A stretch of DNA of 64,000 nt from Hafnia alvei (GCF_034424155.1 NZ_CP139992.1:2682012-2746011), one strand, 5' to 3'. Shown: positions 1 through 9,509, counted from the first letter of the stretch. Translations and numbers: made by a program. The notes: generated from the sequence alone by a model not told the origin.

Positions 1-108
1 CACGCCGGCATAGCTGTTTTGTGGGTCACCCACAACAGCGACGAAATCAGCCAGTCTCATAACCTTCTGCGCATGACAAAATACGAAGCACCAGAGGCCA
101 AACAATGA
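1..108 (+). CDS. fetA: FetA, iron export ABC ATPase (3' end only)
   Basis: The last 35 codons of a gene entering from the left edge, ending in TGA at 106-108. The visible residues include LWVTHN, the H-loop (switch histidine) of an ABC ATPase, followed by a short polar tail. The stop overlaps the start of fetB by 4 bp (ATGA), so the two are translationally coupled. FetA is the cytoplasmic ATPase of the FetAB iron exporter in E. coli. Identity rests on the H-loop plus the intact fetB partner; the Walker motifs lie outside the window. Confidence 0.85.
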   Translation, partial: HAGIAVLWVTHNSDEISQSHNLLRMTKYEAPEAKQ

Positions 109-863
109 GCGAACATAACATCACCGACCAATCGTTAATCATGGCATTAGCCCTTGTAGCTATTGCCCTACTTATCAGCGGTAAAGAAAAACTCGGGTTA
201 GAGAAGGATATTATCTGGAGCGTTACCCGTGCGATTATTCAGCTCATTATCGTTGGCTACGTACTTAAATATATTTTCAATATCGACCACGCGCTGCTCA
301 CACTGTTGATGGTGCTTTTTATCTGCGTCAACGCGGCCTATAACGCTAAAAAACGTAGCAAAGGTTTAAGCCATGCTTTCGTTATTTCTCTTATTGCCAT
401 TGTGACCGGCACCGCGCTCACGTTAGCCGTTCTGATCGGCAGCGGCTCCATTACGTTCACCCCCATGCAGGTCATTCCCATCTCCGGCATGATTGCAGGT
501 AATGCGATGGTTGCCGTCGGATTATGCTACAACAATCTGCGCCAGCGTTTTGCCGATGAAAAGCAGAAAGTCCAAGAGATGTTGAGCCTTGGCGCGACAC
601 CTAAGCAATCATCTGCTTCCATTATTCGTGCCAGTATAAAAGCAGCGCTAATCCCCACCGTTGATTCCGCCAAAACCGTTGGCTTAGTCAGCCTGCCTGG
701 AATGATGTCTGGTTTGATTTTTGCGGGCGTCGATCCGGTAAAAGCGATTCGCTACCAAATCATGGTGACATTCATGCTGCTTTCTACAGCAAGTCTTTCC
801 ACCATCATTGCGGGCTATCTTGCCTATAAGAAATTTTATTCCGATCGTTCACAGTTATTGTAA
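105..863 (+). CDS. fetB: FetB, iron export ABC transporter permease
   Basis: A 252-residue polytopic inner-membrane protein of the UPF0014 family (E. coli FetB/YbbM is of similar length). Several hydrophobic segments are visible, beginning near residues 12-25, 40-60 and 65-80. The family region around PISGMIAGNAMVAVGLCYNN and the later LPGMMSGLIFAGVDP are recognisable. With FetA it forms an exporter that lowers cytoplasmic iron and protects against peroxide. It starts inside the fetA stop and is followed by a bidirectional terminator, so it ends its operon. Confidence 0.93.
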   Translation: MSEHNITDQSLIMALALVAIALLISGKEKLGLEKDIIWSVTRAIIQLIIVGYVLKYIFNIDHALLTLLMVLFICVNAAYNAKKRSKGLSHAFVISLIAIVTGTALTLAVLIGSGSITFTPMQVIPISGMIAGNAMVAVGLCYNNLRQRFADEKQKVQEMLSLGATPKQSSASIIRASIKAALIPTVDSAKTVGLVSLPGMMSGLIFAGVDPVKAIRYQIMVTFMLLSTASLSTIIAGYLAYKKFYSDRSQLL

Positions 864-880
864 ATCCGCATTTCAATAGC

Positions 881-911
881 AAAAAGCCCTGCATCATCAG
901 CAGGGCTTTTT
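881..911. terminator. Bidirectional intrinsic terminator between fetB and fumarase
   Basis: The arms AGCCCTGC and GCAGGGCT enclose a 7-nt loop, with A-tract on the left and T-tract on the right. It can therefore end both the rightward fetAB and the leftward fumarase transcript. Confidence 0.85.
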
Positions 912-935
912 ATTAGACGCTATACCGGCAATCAG

Positions 936-2582
936 TTATTTCACGCAGCGCGTACACTGCTCTGATTGGATCACTTGGAAGAAGTCGTTACCTTTGTCAT
1001 CAACTAAAATAAACGCAGGGAAATCTTCAACTTCAATTTTCCAAATAGCTTCCATACCCAGCTCAGGGTATTCCAGACACTCAAGGCTCTTAATACTCTG
1101 CTGAGCCAGCACCGCCGCTGGGCCGCCAATACTGCCGAGGTAGAAACCACCGTGTTTTTTACACGCATCCGTGACTTGCTGGCTGCGATTACCTTTTGCC
1201 AACATCACCATGCTGCCGCCGTTGGCCTGAAGCAGATCAACGTACGAGTCCATACGGCCAGCCGTTGTTGGGCCTAAAGAACCAGACGCATAACCTTCTG
1301 GAGTTTTAGCCGGGCCCGCATAATAAATAGGATGATCTTTAACGTATTGAGGCAGATCTTCACCATTATCTAAGCGCTCTTTCAGCTTCGCATGGGCAAT
1401 ATCACGACCAACAACAATAGTTCCGCTCAGCGACAGACGGGTGGAAACCGGATACTGAGAAAGCTGCTGCAATATTTCAGACATCGGACGGTTTAAATCA
1501 ACCTTAACCGCTTCGCCCTCACCGGCTTTACGCAGGTGTTCAGGAATATATTTACCCGGATTGCTTTCCAGTTTTTCAATCCAAATACCATCGCGGTTAA
1601 TTTTCGCTTTGATATTTCGATCCGCAGAACAGGAAACGCCCATACCCACAGGACACGATGCGCCGTGGCGAGGCAAACGAATAACGCGCACGTCATGAGC
1701 GAAATATTTCCCGCCAAACTGTGCTCCCAGCCCCAGATTCTGCGCTTCTTTCAGCAGTTCTTGTTCCAGCTCGATATCACGGAAGGCCTGACCATGCTCA
1801 TTACCTTCGGTTGGCAAGCCGTCATAATATTTCGTCGAGGCCAGCTTCACGGTTTTTAGCGTAGATTCAGCCGAGGTGCCGCCAATAACAAACGCAACGT
1901 GATAAGGAGGACAGGCTGCTGTACCTAAGGTACGCATTTTATCCACCAGATAGTTTTTGAGCTTGCCTGGCGTTAATAGCGCTTTGGTTTCCTGGTAGAG
2001 ATAGGTTTTGTTCGCAGAACCGCCACCTTTAGCAATGCACAGGAATTTATACTCATCGCCATCGACGCTGTATAAATCAATTTGTGCAGGCAGGTTGCTG
2101 CCGGTATTCACTTCTTTATACATATCCAGCGCCGCATTTTGCGAATAGCGCAGGTTATCTTCAATATAAGTGTTGTAGACACCACGAGACAGTGCCGCTT
2201 CGTCACCGCCGCCGGTCCATACTCGCTGGCCTTTTTTGCCTACGATAATAGCCGTGCCCGTATCCTGACAGGTAGGCAGAATGCCTTTTGCCGCGATCTC
2301 TGAGTTGCGCAGAAATTGCAGGGCAACATACTTATCGTTCTCGCTGGCTTCTGGATCGTCCAGAATTTGGGCGACTTGCTGCTGATGTGCAGGACGCAGC
2401 ATGAAAGAAGCATCGTGGAAAGCATGCTGTGCAAGGAGAGTCAGCGCCTGCGGCTCAACCTTCAGGATTTCTTGCCCTTCAAACTCGGCAACGGACACAT
2501 GATCTCGACTTAACAGATAGTATTCAGTCTCGTCTTTTTTCAGCGGGAACGGATCTTGGTAATGAAATGGCTTATTTGACAT
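936..2582 (-). CDS. fumA: Class I fumarate hydratase (FumA/FumB type)
   Basis: Oxygen-sensitive [4Fe-4S] fumarase converting fumarate to L-malate in the TCA cycle. The protein is 548 residues, the length of E. coli FumA, when started at ATG 2582 (MSNKPFHYQ, which aligns with the E. coli N-terminus). The frame is open for another 30 codons upstream but that extension has no family resemblance. Visible class I features are [11 protein letters not shown] with a cluster cysteine, the KGGGSANK segment, the [14 protein letters not shown] region, and a C-terminal beta domain with [13 protein letters not shown]. It is monocistronic between two terminators. FumA and FumB cannot be separated from sequence alone, so the symbol is approximate. 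Confidence 0.93.
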   Translation of the reverse strand: MSNKPFHYQDPFPLKKDETEYYLLSRDHVSVAEFEGQEILKVEPQALTLLAQHAFHDASFMLRPAHQQQVAQILDDPEASENDKYVALQFLRNSEIAAKGILPTCQDTGTAIIVGKKGQRVWTGGGDEAALSRGVYNTYIEDNLRYSQNAALDMYKEVNTGSNLPAQIDLYSVDGDEYKFLCIAKGGGSANKTYLYQETKALLTPGKLKNYLVDKMRTLGTAACPPYHVAFVIGGTSAESTLKTVKLASTKYYDGLPTEGNEHGQAFRDIELEQELLKEAQNLGLGAQFGGKYFAHDVRVIRLPRHGASCPVGMGVSCSADRNIKAKINRDGIWIEKLESNPGKYIPEHLRKAGEGEAVKVDLNRPMSEILQQLSQYPVSTRLSLSGTIVVGRDIAHAKLKERLDNGEDLPQYVKDHPIYYAGPAKTPEGYASGSLGPTTAGRMDSYVDLLQANGGSMVMLAKGNRSQQVTDACKKHGGFYLGSIGGPAAVLAQQSIKSLECLEYPELGMEAIWKIEVEDFPAFILVDDKGNDFFQVIQSEQCTRCVK

Positions 2583-2894
2583 TTTTTTCTCACTTGCAAC
2601 ATCAGCTTCAGTAGATTCACACTCACGCGGCCTGTTCTTCGCCGGCTCACTGTGTAAAGAAAACACCACCACCTTACGTGTTTTTAGCCTGTTGATTCTT
2701 GAGCTAAATCCAAAATATACCCTCTAATTATAAAGGGGTACTTTTTGCATAGGTGCTTTCCGGCTTCACAGGGTGAGAACTGCGGGTACAGACTATTTGT
2801 ATCTATATTTATTATCCCGCAGTTAACACAATGATTACAATCACCACAACCCGATCGGCATCTCAATGTGGCACATTACTGATGTAATGCGCAC
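2583..2894. other. Upstream region of the fumarase gene, no gene seen
   Basis: About 310 bp of non-coding DNA between the fumarase start and the gldA terminator. It holds an open frame of 60 codons (2684-2866, minus strand) with no recognisable content. It presumably carries the leftward fumarase promoter; I could not assign a specific operator. Confidence 0.5.
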
Positions 2895-2916
2895 AAAAAA
2901 GCGGCCCTGAGGCCGC
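2895..2916 (-). terminator. Intrinsic terminator after gldA
   Basis: The arms GCGGCC and GGCCGC surround CTGA and precede a run of six T on the minus strand. It lies 20 bp past the gldA stop. Confidence 0.85.
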
Positions 2917-2935
2917 TTCACACAAATAATCTTGG

Positions 2936-4042
2936 TTATGCGTTTTTGTAGCGCTCAGCCAGCGCGTTCGCGGCAACCATCGCTTCATAAACGTCATCCA
3001 CCGTCAATTCCATCGGCATATTGCCCATGGTATCACCGTCTGCGCAGGCAATTTCTGCTACCTTGCGCCATTCGGCCTCAACAAATGTTTTCAGACCCAT
3101 GTCCTGCAGCGTCAGTGGCAAACCAGCAACTTTGATAATGCGCACGACTTCGTCGATTTCTGCACGCGGTGCATTCTCCAGCACCAACTGAGTGAGCAGG
3201 CCAAACACCACTTTTTCACCGTGCTGCGCGCGATGTAAATCAGGTACCGCTGACATACCATTGTTTACCGCGTGAGCCGCGGCTAAGCCACCGGCTTCTG
3301 CACCAACGCCGCTGAGGTAAATCGTAGCTTCAATGGTTTGTTCCAATGCGGGTGTGGAGACTTTATTTTTCACCGCATCCATGGCTGCATCGACGTTTTC
3401 ACTTAGCAGTTGATAGCAAAGTTGCGCTAAACCCAGACCCGTGCGGGAAGGCTTTTTCAAGACTAAATTGACACCGTCAGCGGCATAGCAGGCGCGAGCT
3501 TCAAAGTAAGTGGCTAATGCATCGCCCACGCCGGCGGCAAAGAAACGCACCGGAGCGGCGGCAATAATGGATGTATCCGCAATAACGGCATCTGGATTTT
3601 GTGGCAGGAATAGATAGCGCTCAAACTCGCCTTGCTCGGTATAAATAACGGCCAATGCAGTGCATGGTGCGTCGGTAGAGGCAATCGTTGGGAACAAAAT
3701 GACGGGAAGTTTATGGTAATAAGCAACGGCTTTTGCAGAGTCCAACGTTTTACCACCGCCAATACCGACGATAACATTGGCCTGCTGAGCCTCGGCTAAA
3801 GCACCTAAACGTTTGATCTCAACTTCGGTACACTCATAATTGAATTTCTCACTTACGCCCTTCAATCCGGCTTGTTTAAGCCCAGCGATAGCTTCGTCAT
3901 TCACGCGCTGCAAAATAAATTCATCGCTAATAATAAACGCATTATCGCCAAAATCTTTCACGTAATCATGCATCTGCTGAAGAAGACCACGTCCAATGAC
4001 AAATTTTTTCGGTGAAGTAACCGTGCGAGGTGTTTTATTCAT
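2936..4042 (-). CDS. gldA: Glycerol dehydrogenase GldA
   Basis: NAD-dependent, zinc-containing iron-ADH family enzyme oxidising glycerol to dihydroxyacetone; 368 residues against 367 in E. coli. The NAD-binding glycine-rich IVGIGGGKTLDSAKA and the FPTIASTDAPC motif are visible. So are the metal-site regions GVGDALATYFEAR and the histidines in AHAVNNGMSAV and HRAQHGEKV. The ATG start is preceded by a good Shine-Dalgarno (AGGAG, about 8 nt upstream). It is apparently monocistronic; the ptsA/fsa neighbours found in E. coli are absent. Confidence 0.95.
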   Translation of the reverse strand: MNKTPRTVTSPKKFVIGRGLLQQMHDYVKDFGDNAFIISDEFILQRVNDEAIAGLKQAGLKGVSEKFNYECTEVEIKRLGALAEAQQANVIVGIGGGKTLDSAKAVAYYHKLPVILFPTIASTDAPCTALAVIYTEQGEFERYLFLPQNPDAVIADTSIIAAAPVRFFAAGVGDALATYFEARACYAADGVNLVLKKPSRTGLGLAQLCYQLLSENVDAAMDAVKNKVSTPALEQTIEATIYLSGVGAEAGGLAAAHAVNNGMSAVPDLHRAQHGEKVVFGLLTQLVLENAPRAEIDEVVRIIKVAGLPLTLQDMGLKTFVEAEWRKVAEIACADGDTMGNMPMELTVDDVYEAMVAANALAERYKNA

Positions 4043-4423
4043 GGTGACACTCCTAAAAATGGCAGCGTGATTTGCTGAAGGTGATTTTTGTTAGGAAAAT
4101 ATTTACCTTTTTTAAAGGATACGCTTTCCTAGGCCCCTAAACTACCTTCAGGAGAAATAAGCTAACCATTTAGGGTTATCATTTTATCAAGAGTGTATTT
4201 TCAGATAAAAAGAGAGGTTTCGATGAAAAAACAAACGCTGAAATAGTTAAATAGCCTCATAAAATACTGCTGTTTGTTTATAAGATTTTTCTTTTTCTGG
4301 TTTTATTCTAAACAAAAATTAAAGAATTTATTCATATTACAAATAGAGCTAAGCAACAACTTTATTTGCATAATCCCAAGAGTTACCATCTCAAACATGG
4401 CTTACTTTTGATGGAGTATCTGT
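4043..4423. other. AT-rich intergenic region gldA / DUF2158-like gene
   Basis: A very AT-rich 380-bp divergent region. It contains an eight-codon mini-ORF (4223-4246, MKKQTLK then stop) behind a GAGAGG sequence. This could be a chance ORF, a leader or the stub of a lost gene. Otherwise I see only probable promoter DNA for gldA and the small gene at 4424. Confidence 0.4.
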
Positions 4424-4627
4424 ATGAATATTGCCTATGATAGAAACAGAAATCCTTTACGTGTTGGTGCTCATGTTATTGAAAATGGCACACGTAGAGT
4501 CATGGTGATCACAGCAATTAACGATGAAAAATTGGCAAGAGAAAAAGTTCGTGCGGCAAAATGTGTACTTTGTCATGGTGATTCTAACGCTTATGCCCCT
4601 CAAGATCTCATCTTACTTGGACATTAA
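4424..4627 (+). CDS. Small DUF2158-like protein, function unknown
   Basis: A 67-residue soluble protein. The stretch VGAHVIENGTRRVMVITAI resembles the start of DUF2158/YodC-type proteins (VGD.V....G.PRM.V.AV), as in the gene starting at 63908 in this window. The rest carries CVLCHG and ends APQDLILLG, similar to the family's closing strand. It sits alone between an AT-rich promoter region and a bidirectional terminator. The family match is by eye and weak; no function can be assigned. The two cysteines in CVLC may be of interest. Confidence 0.65.
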   Translation: MNIAYDRNRNPLRVGAHVIENGTRRVMVITAINDEKLAREKVRAAKCVLCHGDSNAYAPQDLILLGH

Positions 4628-4663
4628 CAAGCATTGAGACCAGTCGTCACTCTTTTATATATG

Positions 4664-4698
4664 CAAAAAAGCCTGAACATTAATGCTCAGGCTTTTCT
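4664..4698. terminator. Bidirectional intrinsic terminator
   Basis: The arms GCCTGA and TCAGGC, with A-run before and T-run after, serve the 4424 gene and aqpZ, which converge here. Confidence 0.8.
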
Positions 4699-4716
4699 TT
4701 TGAGAAATAACTAAGA

Positions 4717-5412
4717 TTAATCTTTTTTCTCAAGTAGGTGACGATAAATCAAGCCACCAATAATCCCGCCAATAATTGGCATTACCCAGAATACCCACAG
4801 CTGTTGCAGCGCCCAAGTGCCTTGGAAGATAGCAACGGCAGTACTACGTGCGGGGTTTACCGAGGTATTCGTCACCGGAATGCTGATCAGGTGAATCAAG
4901 GTTAACGCTAACCCAATCGCTAAAGGTGCAAAGCCAGCTGGAGCACGTTTATCAGTCACACCATGAATAACGATTAAGAAGAAAGCTGTCAGAACAATTT
5001 CAGCCACAATAGCTGCCTGCAGGGAGAACCCGCCAGGTGAGTGTTCGCCAAAACCATTAGATGCAAAGCCGCTCGCCGTTGCATCAAAGCCCGCCTTGCC
5101 ACTTGCAATGACATACAGAATAGCGGCACCAACGATACCACCAATAACCTGAGCGACAATATACGGCACAACTTCTTTCGCACTAAAACGACCGCCGGCC
5201 CACAAACCTAAAGTCACCGCTGGATTGAAATGCCCACCAGAAATATGGCCTACAGCATACGCCATAGTCAAAACGGTCAGGCCAAATGCCAATGCAACAC
5301 CGGCAAAACCAATACCTAACTCAGGAAAGCCTGCGGCTAATACGGCGCTACCACAGCCACCAAATACTAGCCAGAGCGTACCAAAAAACTCTGCCGATAA
5401 TTTTTTAAACAT
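4717..5412 (-). CDS. aqpZ: Aquaporin Z
   Basis: Inner-membrane water channel of the MIP family. Started at ATG 5412 it is 231 residues, identical in length to E. coli AqpZ; six further upstream codons are open but not conserved. Both NPA motifs are present (GHFNPAVT in the first half, SVNPARS in the second), as is the selectivity-filter arginine after the second NPA. A GAGG ribosome binding site lies about 9 nt upstream. It is monocistronic. Confidence 0.96.
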   Translation of the reverse strand: MFKKLSAEFFGTLWLVFGGCGSAVLAAGFPELGIGFAGVALAFGLTVLTMAYAVGHISGGHFNPAVTLGLWAGGRFSAKEVVPYIVAQVIGGIVGAAILYVIASGKAGFDATASGFASNGFGEHSPGGFSLQAAIVAEIVLTAFFLIVIHGVTDKRAPAGFAPLAIGLALTLIHLISIPVTNTSVNPARSTAVAIFQGTWALQQLWVFWVMPIIGGIIGGLIYRHLLEKKD

Positions 5413-5852
5413 TACTACCTCAGCAATCAAAATAAGGGTTTATTAGCAGCGATATGTTTATTCCGCTGCCAATACCGTATCTTTTATAGGCACTTTGATC
5501 AGGCTATGTTCTATATGAAAATAAAAAGCAAAAGATCGCTTGCTTAACTCTCTCCGCGTACAAACGATTCTTACATCCATGTCAAAATAAACCTAATCCC
5601 CACACATCCCGTGTTAAGAAATAAGCTTAATTAAATAGGTATCCAATTTTTTTATGTATTCTCCACAAGTTTCATTTTTTCTCAAGAAAAACTTATTGAG
5701 ATTATTCTGGGATAATCTTGAAAATCAGTCTATTAGTCTAATGTCCATTACATAAGCACCATTTATGCAACAACTCTCATAAACCGCTTAGTTAAATTCT
5801 ATACGATCTTTGACTAATTGCCTTTTTTAGCAGAAAAATTTCACATTATTTT
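5413..5852. other. aqpZ upstream region, no gene seen
   Basis: About 440 bp of AT-rich non-coding DNA between aqpZ and the small ORF at 5853-6011. I see no convincing ORF, hairpin with T-tract or repeat apart from a weak T5/A5 inverted pair near 5823-5837. Confidence 0.5.
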
Positions 5853-6011
5853 TTATGGATTGATATGCGGCTTAGAAATATCTGCTTTTTGGCAGACTTC
5901 AGTAAAAATCTGCATTCTTTCGCACGTTTTATCCACGGCAAAAACCATCATATAGCAGAAGATAAGGAATCCAACGAGGCAGGATAGGATAAGCAGTAGT
6001 TTTGTTTTCAT
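5853..6011 (-). CDS. Probable 52-residue single-span membrane or secreted protein
   Basis: A short ORF starting ATG at 6011 and ending TAA at 5853. It begins MKTKLLLILSCLVGFLIFCY, continues as a hydrophobic stretch to about residue 26, and ends in a short polar tail with two cysteines (DKTCERMQIF and TEVCQ). The architecture is a positively charged start, one strong hydrophobic helix and a Cys-containing tail, as in real small membrane proteins. No strong Shine-Dalgarno is visible, which lowers confidence. I do not recognise the family. It lies alone in a 980-bp gap between csgG and aqpZ. Confidence 0.45.
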   Translation of the reverse strand: MKTKLLLILSCLVGFLIFCYMMVFAVDKTCERMQIFTEVCQKADISKPHINP

Positions 6012-6358
6012 CGGCAGTTAGATAGAGGAATGTATCGCTGTTAACGTGGGCTAGGCCAACAATATCAGAAGAAACTTAAACTAAGGCTCTACAGACTTAT
6101 GTCAGATCTATCAAACAGCACATAATGCTAACAGATGAAACGCACTCGGCACGAAAAGACACGCGCTACATGGAGGTGCCGAACACGTTTCTCTGTTACC
6201 ACTTGCTCGTAGCCTCCAAGGATAGGATCGCTTGACGAAAGTTTCAAGCCTCTACCGCCTCAACATATTGTAATCTAAGGATTAGGCAATAAAACCCTGC
6301 CGTTTAATCAGAGCTGTACGAAGCGTATCTCCCCTAACGTACTGACATATCTATAAAA
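6012..6358. other. Non-coding region upstream of the 52-residue ORF
   Basis: About 350 bp without a gene. A hairpin with arms GCTTGA/TCAAGC lies at 6230-6249, and GGAGG/CCTCC complementary patches lie near 6171 and 6214. No promoter or terminator could be tied to them, so a small RNA is possible but unsupported. Confidence 0.35.
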
Positions 6359-6391
6359 TAAAAAAGCCAGCCGTTTAGCTGGCTCAAAAAA
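6359..6391 (-). terminator. Intrinsic terminator after csgG
   Basis: The arms GCCAGC and GCTGGC with a six-nt loop are followed on the minus strand by a T-run. It ends the csgDEFG transcript just past the csgG stop. Confidence 0.88.
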
Positions 6392-6396
6392 GCATG

Positions 6397-7230
6397 CTAT
6401 GACGCGATAGGAACAATCGTACTCTTATAGCGTTCAAGCACGGATGATTTAGCATCCTGCGGGTTTTTCAGCGTCCAAAGATTACGATTGATACCATCAT
6501 TCACTAAGTAGATAACACCTGTTTCTATCGCTGACATCACACAAAGCATAACGGGTTCATTAGTGGTGTAACCAATTTCGCCTTCAAGCAGACGCTGGTA
6601 ATCTATATATCGAAACACGCCAGCCTGCACTTCATAAGACAAAATAGTTTTGCTGGTATTTACCGACGATAAAACCTGTCCTGTATTCACATCAACTACG
6701 CGCAGGTTAACCGCAATCTGATCAAGCTGATATTGTGTGCTGGCGCCAATACCAAAGAATCTTGCCCCTGCTCCCCCAGATTTCACATTGCTTTCATAGC
6801 CAATAATCGATCCTTCAACCAACACATTCGCCGCAACTAAGGAAGAAAGCTGATGCTGGTTATTTACGGCGGCGGTGCCATTCTCTTGTGCTGCACGAAT
6901 AATTTTTCGCTCATTTAGCAGGTTCTGCAATCCTTGGCGTTCTAAAGGAATAAACCACCCGGAATCCTTTAATGCGGAAACTAGCATAGCGGTTGCACTT
7001 TGTGGTACCGCGGTAGAAAAGTTACTGGCTGGATAAGGTTTAAACTGCCCCGTCTCATCTTGAATATTGTAAACCGAAACAAATAGCTTACCTGCTGGCT
7101 CCGGCAAATGCGTTAAATCTTGATAGCTTTGTGCTCGGGGCATTAACGTTGGTTTCGCGGCTTGTTTAGGTGGTGCCGTTAAACATCCGCTTAAAAAAAG
7201 CACCGAAATGATCAATAAATAGCTGCGCAT
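6397..7230 (-). CDS. csgG: CsgG, curli secretion channel lipoprotein
   Basis: A 277-residue outer-membrane lipoprotein, the same length as E. coli CsgG. It forms the nonameric pore that exports CsgA and CsgB. The lipobox LSGC at the end of a 16-residue signal peptide is followed by LTAPPK. The constriction-loop region YPASNFSTAVPQSA is conserved, including the YPASNFST block. It is the last gene of csgDEFG, 16 bp after csgF on the minus strand, and is followed by a terminator. Confidence 0.97.
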   Translation of the reverse strand: MRSYLLIISVLFLSGCLTAPPKQAAKPTLMPRAQSYQDLTHLPEPAGKLFVSVYNIQDETGQFKPYPASNFSTAVPQSATAMLVSALKDSGWFIPLERQGLQNLLNERKIIRAAQENGTAAVNNQHQLSSLVAANVLVEGSIIGYESNVKSGGAGARFFGIGASTQYQLDQIAVNLRVVDVNTGQVLSSVNTSKTILSYEVQAGVFRYIDYQRLLEGEIGYTTNEPVMLCVMSAIETGVIYLVNDGINRNLWTLKNPQDAKSSVLERYKSTIVPIAS

Positions 7231-7246
7231 GGCTCATCATCCCGTT

Positions 7247-7657
7247 CTAATTGGTTTTAATGCTGGAGAGCCCATCAACTTCGATGGTTGAGGATTTTCC
7301 CGTTGTGCGATCAAGAATATTCATCGTTAATCGCCCATCGGTATTTTTCACATCGACAATAAAATCCTTAGTCACTAACCGTCCCGGTTTCCCTTGGCTG
7401 ATATTTCCCATCAGATTTCCTAGCAATTGAGATTGAATCACGGAAGTAAAATTATCCAACGGTGAAGGCGTTGAAGTATCAAAGTCATAGCCATTGGGAT
7501 CTTTATATGAATTTTGCGCATTGGCTTCGTTTAATAGGAACGAGCCATTGTTTGGGTTTCCACCAAAGTTAGGGTTAACAAATTGAAAAACCATATTGCC
7601 CCCCCAGGACTGCGGAGATATAAGCAAAGCAATCAGAGCTATATAGAAAATTCGCAT
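7247..7657 (-). CDS. csgF: CsgF, curli assembly protein
   Basis: A secreted accessory protein that caps the CsgG pore and anchors CsgB nucleator at the surface. Started at ATG 7657 it is 136 residues (E. coli 138). This start has an AAGGAG Shine-Dalgarno five nt upstream; an in-frame GTG at 7663 overlaps that site and is unlikely. A signal peptide covers about residues 1-19 (SPQSWGG). The conserved mature start [17 protein letters not shown] binds CsgG. It lies in the csgDEFG operon. Confidence 0.96.
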   Translation of the reverse strand: MRIFYIALIALLISPQSWGGNMVFQFVNPNFGGNPNNGSFLLNEANAQNSYKDPNGYDFDTSTPSPLDNFTSVIQSQLLGNLMGNISQGKPGRLVTKDFIVDVKNTDGRLTMNILDRTTGKSSTIEVDGLSSIKTN

Positions 7658-7666
7658 GGGCACTCC

Positions 7667-8056
7667 TTAAAACTCATCAGCGGTTAAGTCACCCGTATTG
7701 AGCAGCGCTTTATCAATAGTTCGGCGCGATAAAGATTCACTTACGCTCTCAATGGCCACGGCGACGTCTTTGTCAAAGCTACGTTTGTTTGGGAATAAAA
7801 AGGTTTGATAAACTGTATCCTGTTCAATTTTAATCGTGATCCAACTTCCCCAGCGCGCACTGGGTCTTTCACTGATAGTGAGTGTTCCGGGATATTCCTT
7901 TTCCCAGTTGTCACTAAAATCTCGATAAAATGCATGGCCAACTGACGTTACCGTGTGGTCAGTAATTAAACCTGGAACTTCAATTTCAGCCGCAGTTCCC
8001 TGCTTTGCCCCACAGCTCAAAGAGGCAAAGAGAATAAAAATAAATATTTTTTTCAT
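7667..8056 (-). CDS. csgE: CsgE, curli secretion specificity factor
   Basis: A 129-residue periplasmic protein, the same length as in E. coli. It caps the CsgG channel from the periplasmic side and guides CsgA to it. An N-terminal signal peptide of about 22 residues (MKKIFIFILFASLSC...) is present. The mature part begins AEIEVPGLITDHTVTSVGHAFYRDF and includes ERPSARWGSWI, a family hallmark. It starts only 3 bp after csgD ends. Confidence 0.96.
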   Translation of the reverse strand: MKKIFIFILFASLSCGAKQGTAAEIEVPGLITDHTVTSVGHAFYRDFSDNWEKEYPGTLTISERPSARWGSWITIKIEQDTVYQTFLFPNKRSFDKDVAVAIESVSESLSRRTIDKALLNTGDLTADEF

Positions 8057-8059
8057 CGT

Positions 8060-8707
8060 TTAACGCCTGAGATTATCGTTAGCCCATGAAACGGCCTGTG
8101 TTCGGTTTTTCACCGAGATTTTTTTAAACAGATTATAAAGGTGTGTTTTGACAGTATTTTCACTAATAAACAATAGCCGCGCTATTTCCGTATTTGAGGC
8201 ACCTAGGCGCAATTTGTTGAGAATTTCTTTCTCTCTATTAGTTAATCCTGTTGATTCTGGGCTGTGATAGCGATAATGCGAAGATTGACTAATAAGATAG
8301 CTCGCAACACTCTGACTAAAATAACATTCTCCATTTATGACGCTTTTGATCCCTTCAACCAAAGATCGCTCATCCATAGACAAATAAAATACAGCACTAA
8401 TATTTGGCCATGAGCCGATATCTTGGTACTGATAGTCATCCGGTGTATTTAACAGAAGCAGTCTATTTTTTTCTCGGCAGCGGCTAAGTTCTGATTGCCA
8501 CAGGACAGTCGTTCTTCTGTCTGCTTCCATCAAATCAAACAGAAATAATGTATTTTCAATTGAATCATTTAAATATTTGTTGATGTTATGTATTTTTGCA
8601 TTTACATCTAATATGGACTTAATCTGGTGCAGTAGCGCAGTCGCCTGTAAAGACGGCCTAGTAATTAAAACTAATGAGTAGTTTTGATTCGCTGCTTCAT
8701 TAAGCAT
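8060..8707 (-). CDS. csgD: CsgD, LuxR-family master regulator of curli
   Basis: A 215-residue transcription activator (E. coli 216). The N-terminal half is a degenerate receiver-like domain. The C-terminal part, about residues 148-210, is a LuxR helix-turn-helix seen in LTNREKEILNKLRLGASNTE and ISENTVKTHLYNLFKKI. It activates the divergent csgBAC operon and cellulose-related genes in relatives. It is first gene of csgDEFG, with an 850-bp regulatory region upstream. Confidence 0.96.
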   Translation of the reverse strand: MLNEAANQNYSLVLITRPSLQATALLHQIKSILDVNAKIHNINKYLNDSIENTLFLFDLMEADRRTTVLWQSELSRCREKNRLLLLNTPDDYQYQDIGSWPNISAVFYLSMDERSLVEGIKSVINGECYFSQSVASYLISQSSHYRYHSPESTGLTNREKEILNKLRLGASNTEIARLLFISENTVKTHLYNLFKKISVKNRTQAVSWANDNLRR

Positions 8708-9419
8708 AATAACAACCTACCTAGATGCGACGCGCAGCGCTCTCTGCTTTATTAAAACAGATTGATGACGCGCTACATTTCCGCTGCTGTGTAAAAGGCA
8801 GTGCACAAAATAATGAAAAATGCACAGAGTTAAATTGTATATACCATCGTTTTTTTCGGGCATATTACATGATTCAATCTAGACATTGGCGCATCCAGCG
8901 CAAGTGCCATTTGTGTTTCAAAATGTTTCATGATATTTATAAATAATTCTTATGATTAATTTAAATACTAGAAACGCTTAATAATCCTTTCATATTTCCG
9001 CACTAAGAATAAAATCATCATTAGTCGATACGCAACAGTAAAAAATAAAATCCGTTATTAAATAGACAATTAAGAAAAATATGTAACATGCATACTCACT
9101 TTTAGTTAGCTGGCTTGGTATATATTCATTTGTTTTTCTTAGGTAAGTGGTATCAAGATTGTATCTTTACAATGTCATTATTCATCAAGCTGGTCATCAT
9201 GCTTCCGCATGAATTTGATATGGGTGCTTGCTGTGTTGACAACCCTTGCGATATCTCATGGACTATATGTGTGGGATCGACCATCCAATACAAGCAACGC
9301 TTGTTTCTTTACGTAAATCTATAGGTAGAAAAAGTAAAACTTTTATTTTCTTTTGCTAACAAGAAGTAAACGACAAAAATAATACTTTTTCATGACGCCT
9401 TCTTTTCAAAATACAACTT

Positions 9420-9430
9420 ATAGGTGAGAT
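9420..9430 (+). promoter_or_regulatory. Possible CsgD box, distal
   Basis: TAGGTGAGATA resembles the CsgD consensus CGGGKGAGNKA recalled for E. coli, about 130 bp before the csgB start. Match by eye only. Confidence 0.35.
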
Positions 9431-9498
9431 ATTTAATTTTTCTTCCGTACATACTCAAATCGTAAATCGGAATATTCCTGAAAAATACATCAGGAAAT

Positions 9499-9509
9499 CA
9501 GGTGAGCGC
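9499..9509 (+). promoter_or_regulatory. Possible CsgD box, proximal
   Basis: CAGGTGAGCGC resembles the CsgD consensus and lies about 58 bp before the csgB start, a plausible activator position. Match by eye only. Confidence 0.35.

Noticed and set aside
2684-2866. 60-codon ORF upstream of fumarase
   Set aside because: Cys-rich frame without family resemblance, overlying the expected promoter.
4223-4246. Eight-codon mini-ORF MKKQTLK behind GAGAGG
   Set aside because: Too short to support; no downstream gene in frame. It may be chance or a gene stub.
6230-6249. Hairpin that could mark a small RNA
   Set aside because: No T-tract and no promoter could be identified, so not called as an RNA gene.
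8725-8946. 73-codon ORF just upstream of csgD, opposite strand
   Set aside because: No recognisable domain or ribosome site; it overlies the csgD promoter.
9115-9324. ORF in the csgD-csgB region
   Set aside because: Low-complexity AT-rich frame with no family resemblance or ribosome site in a region expected to be regulatory.
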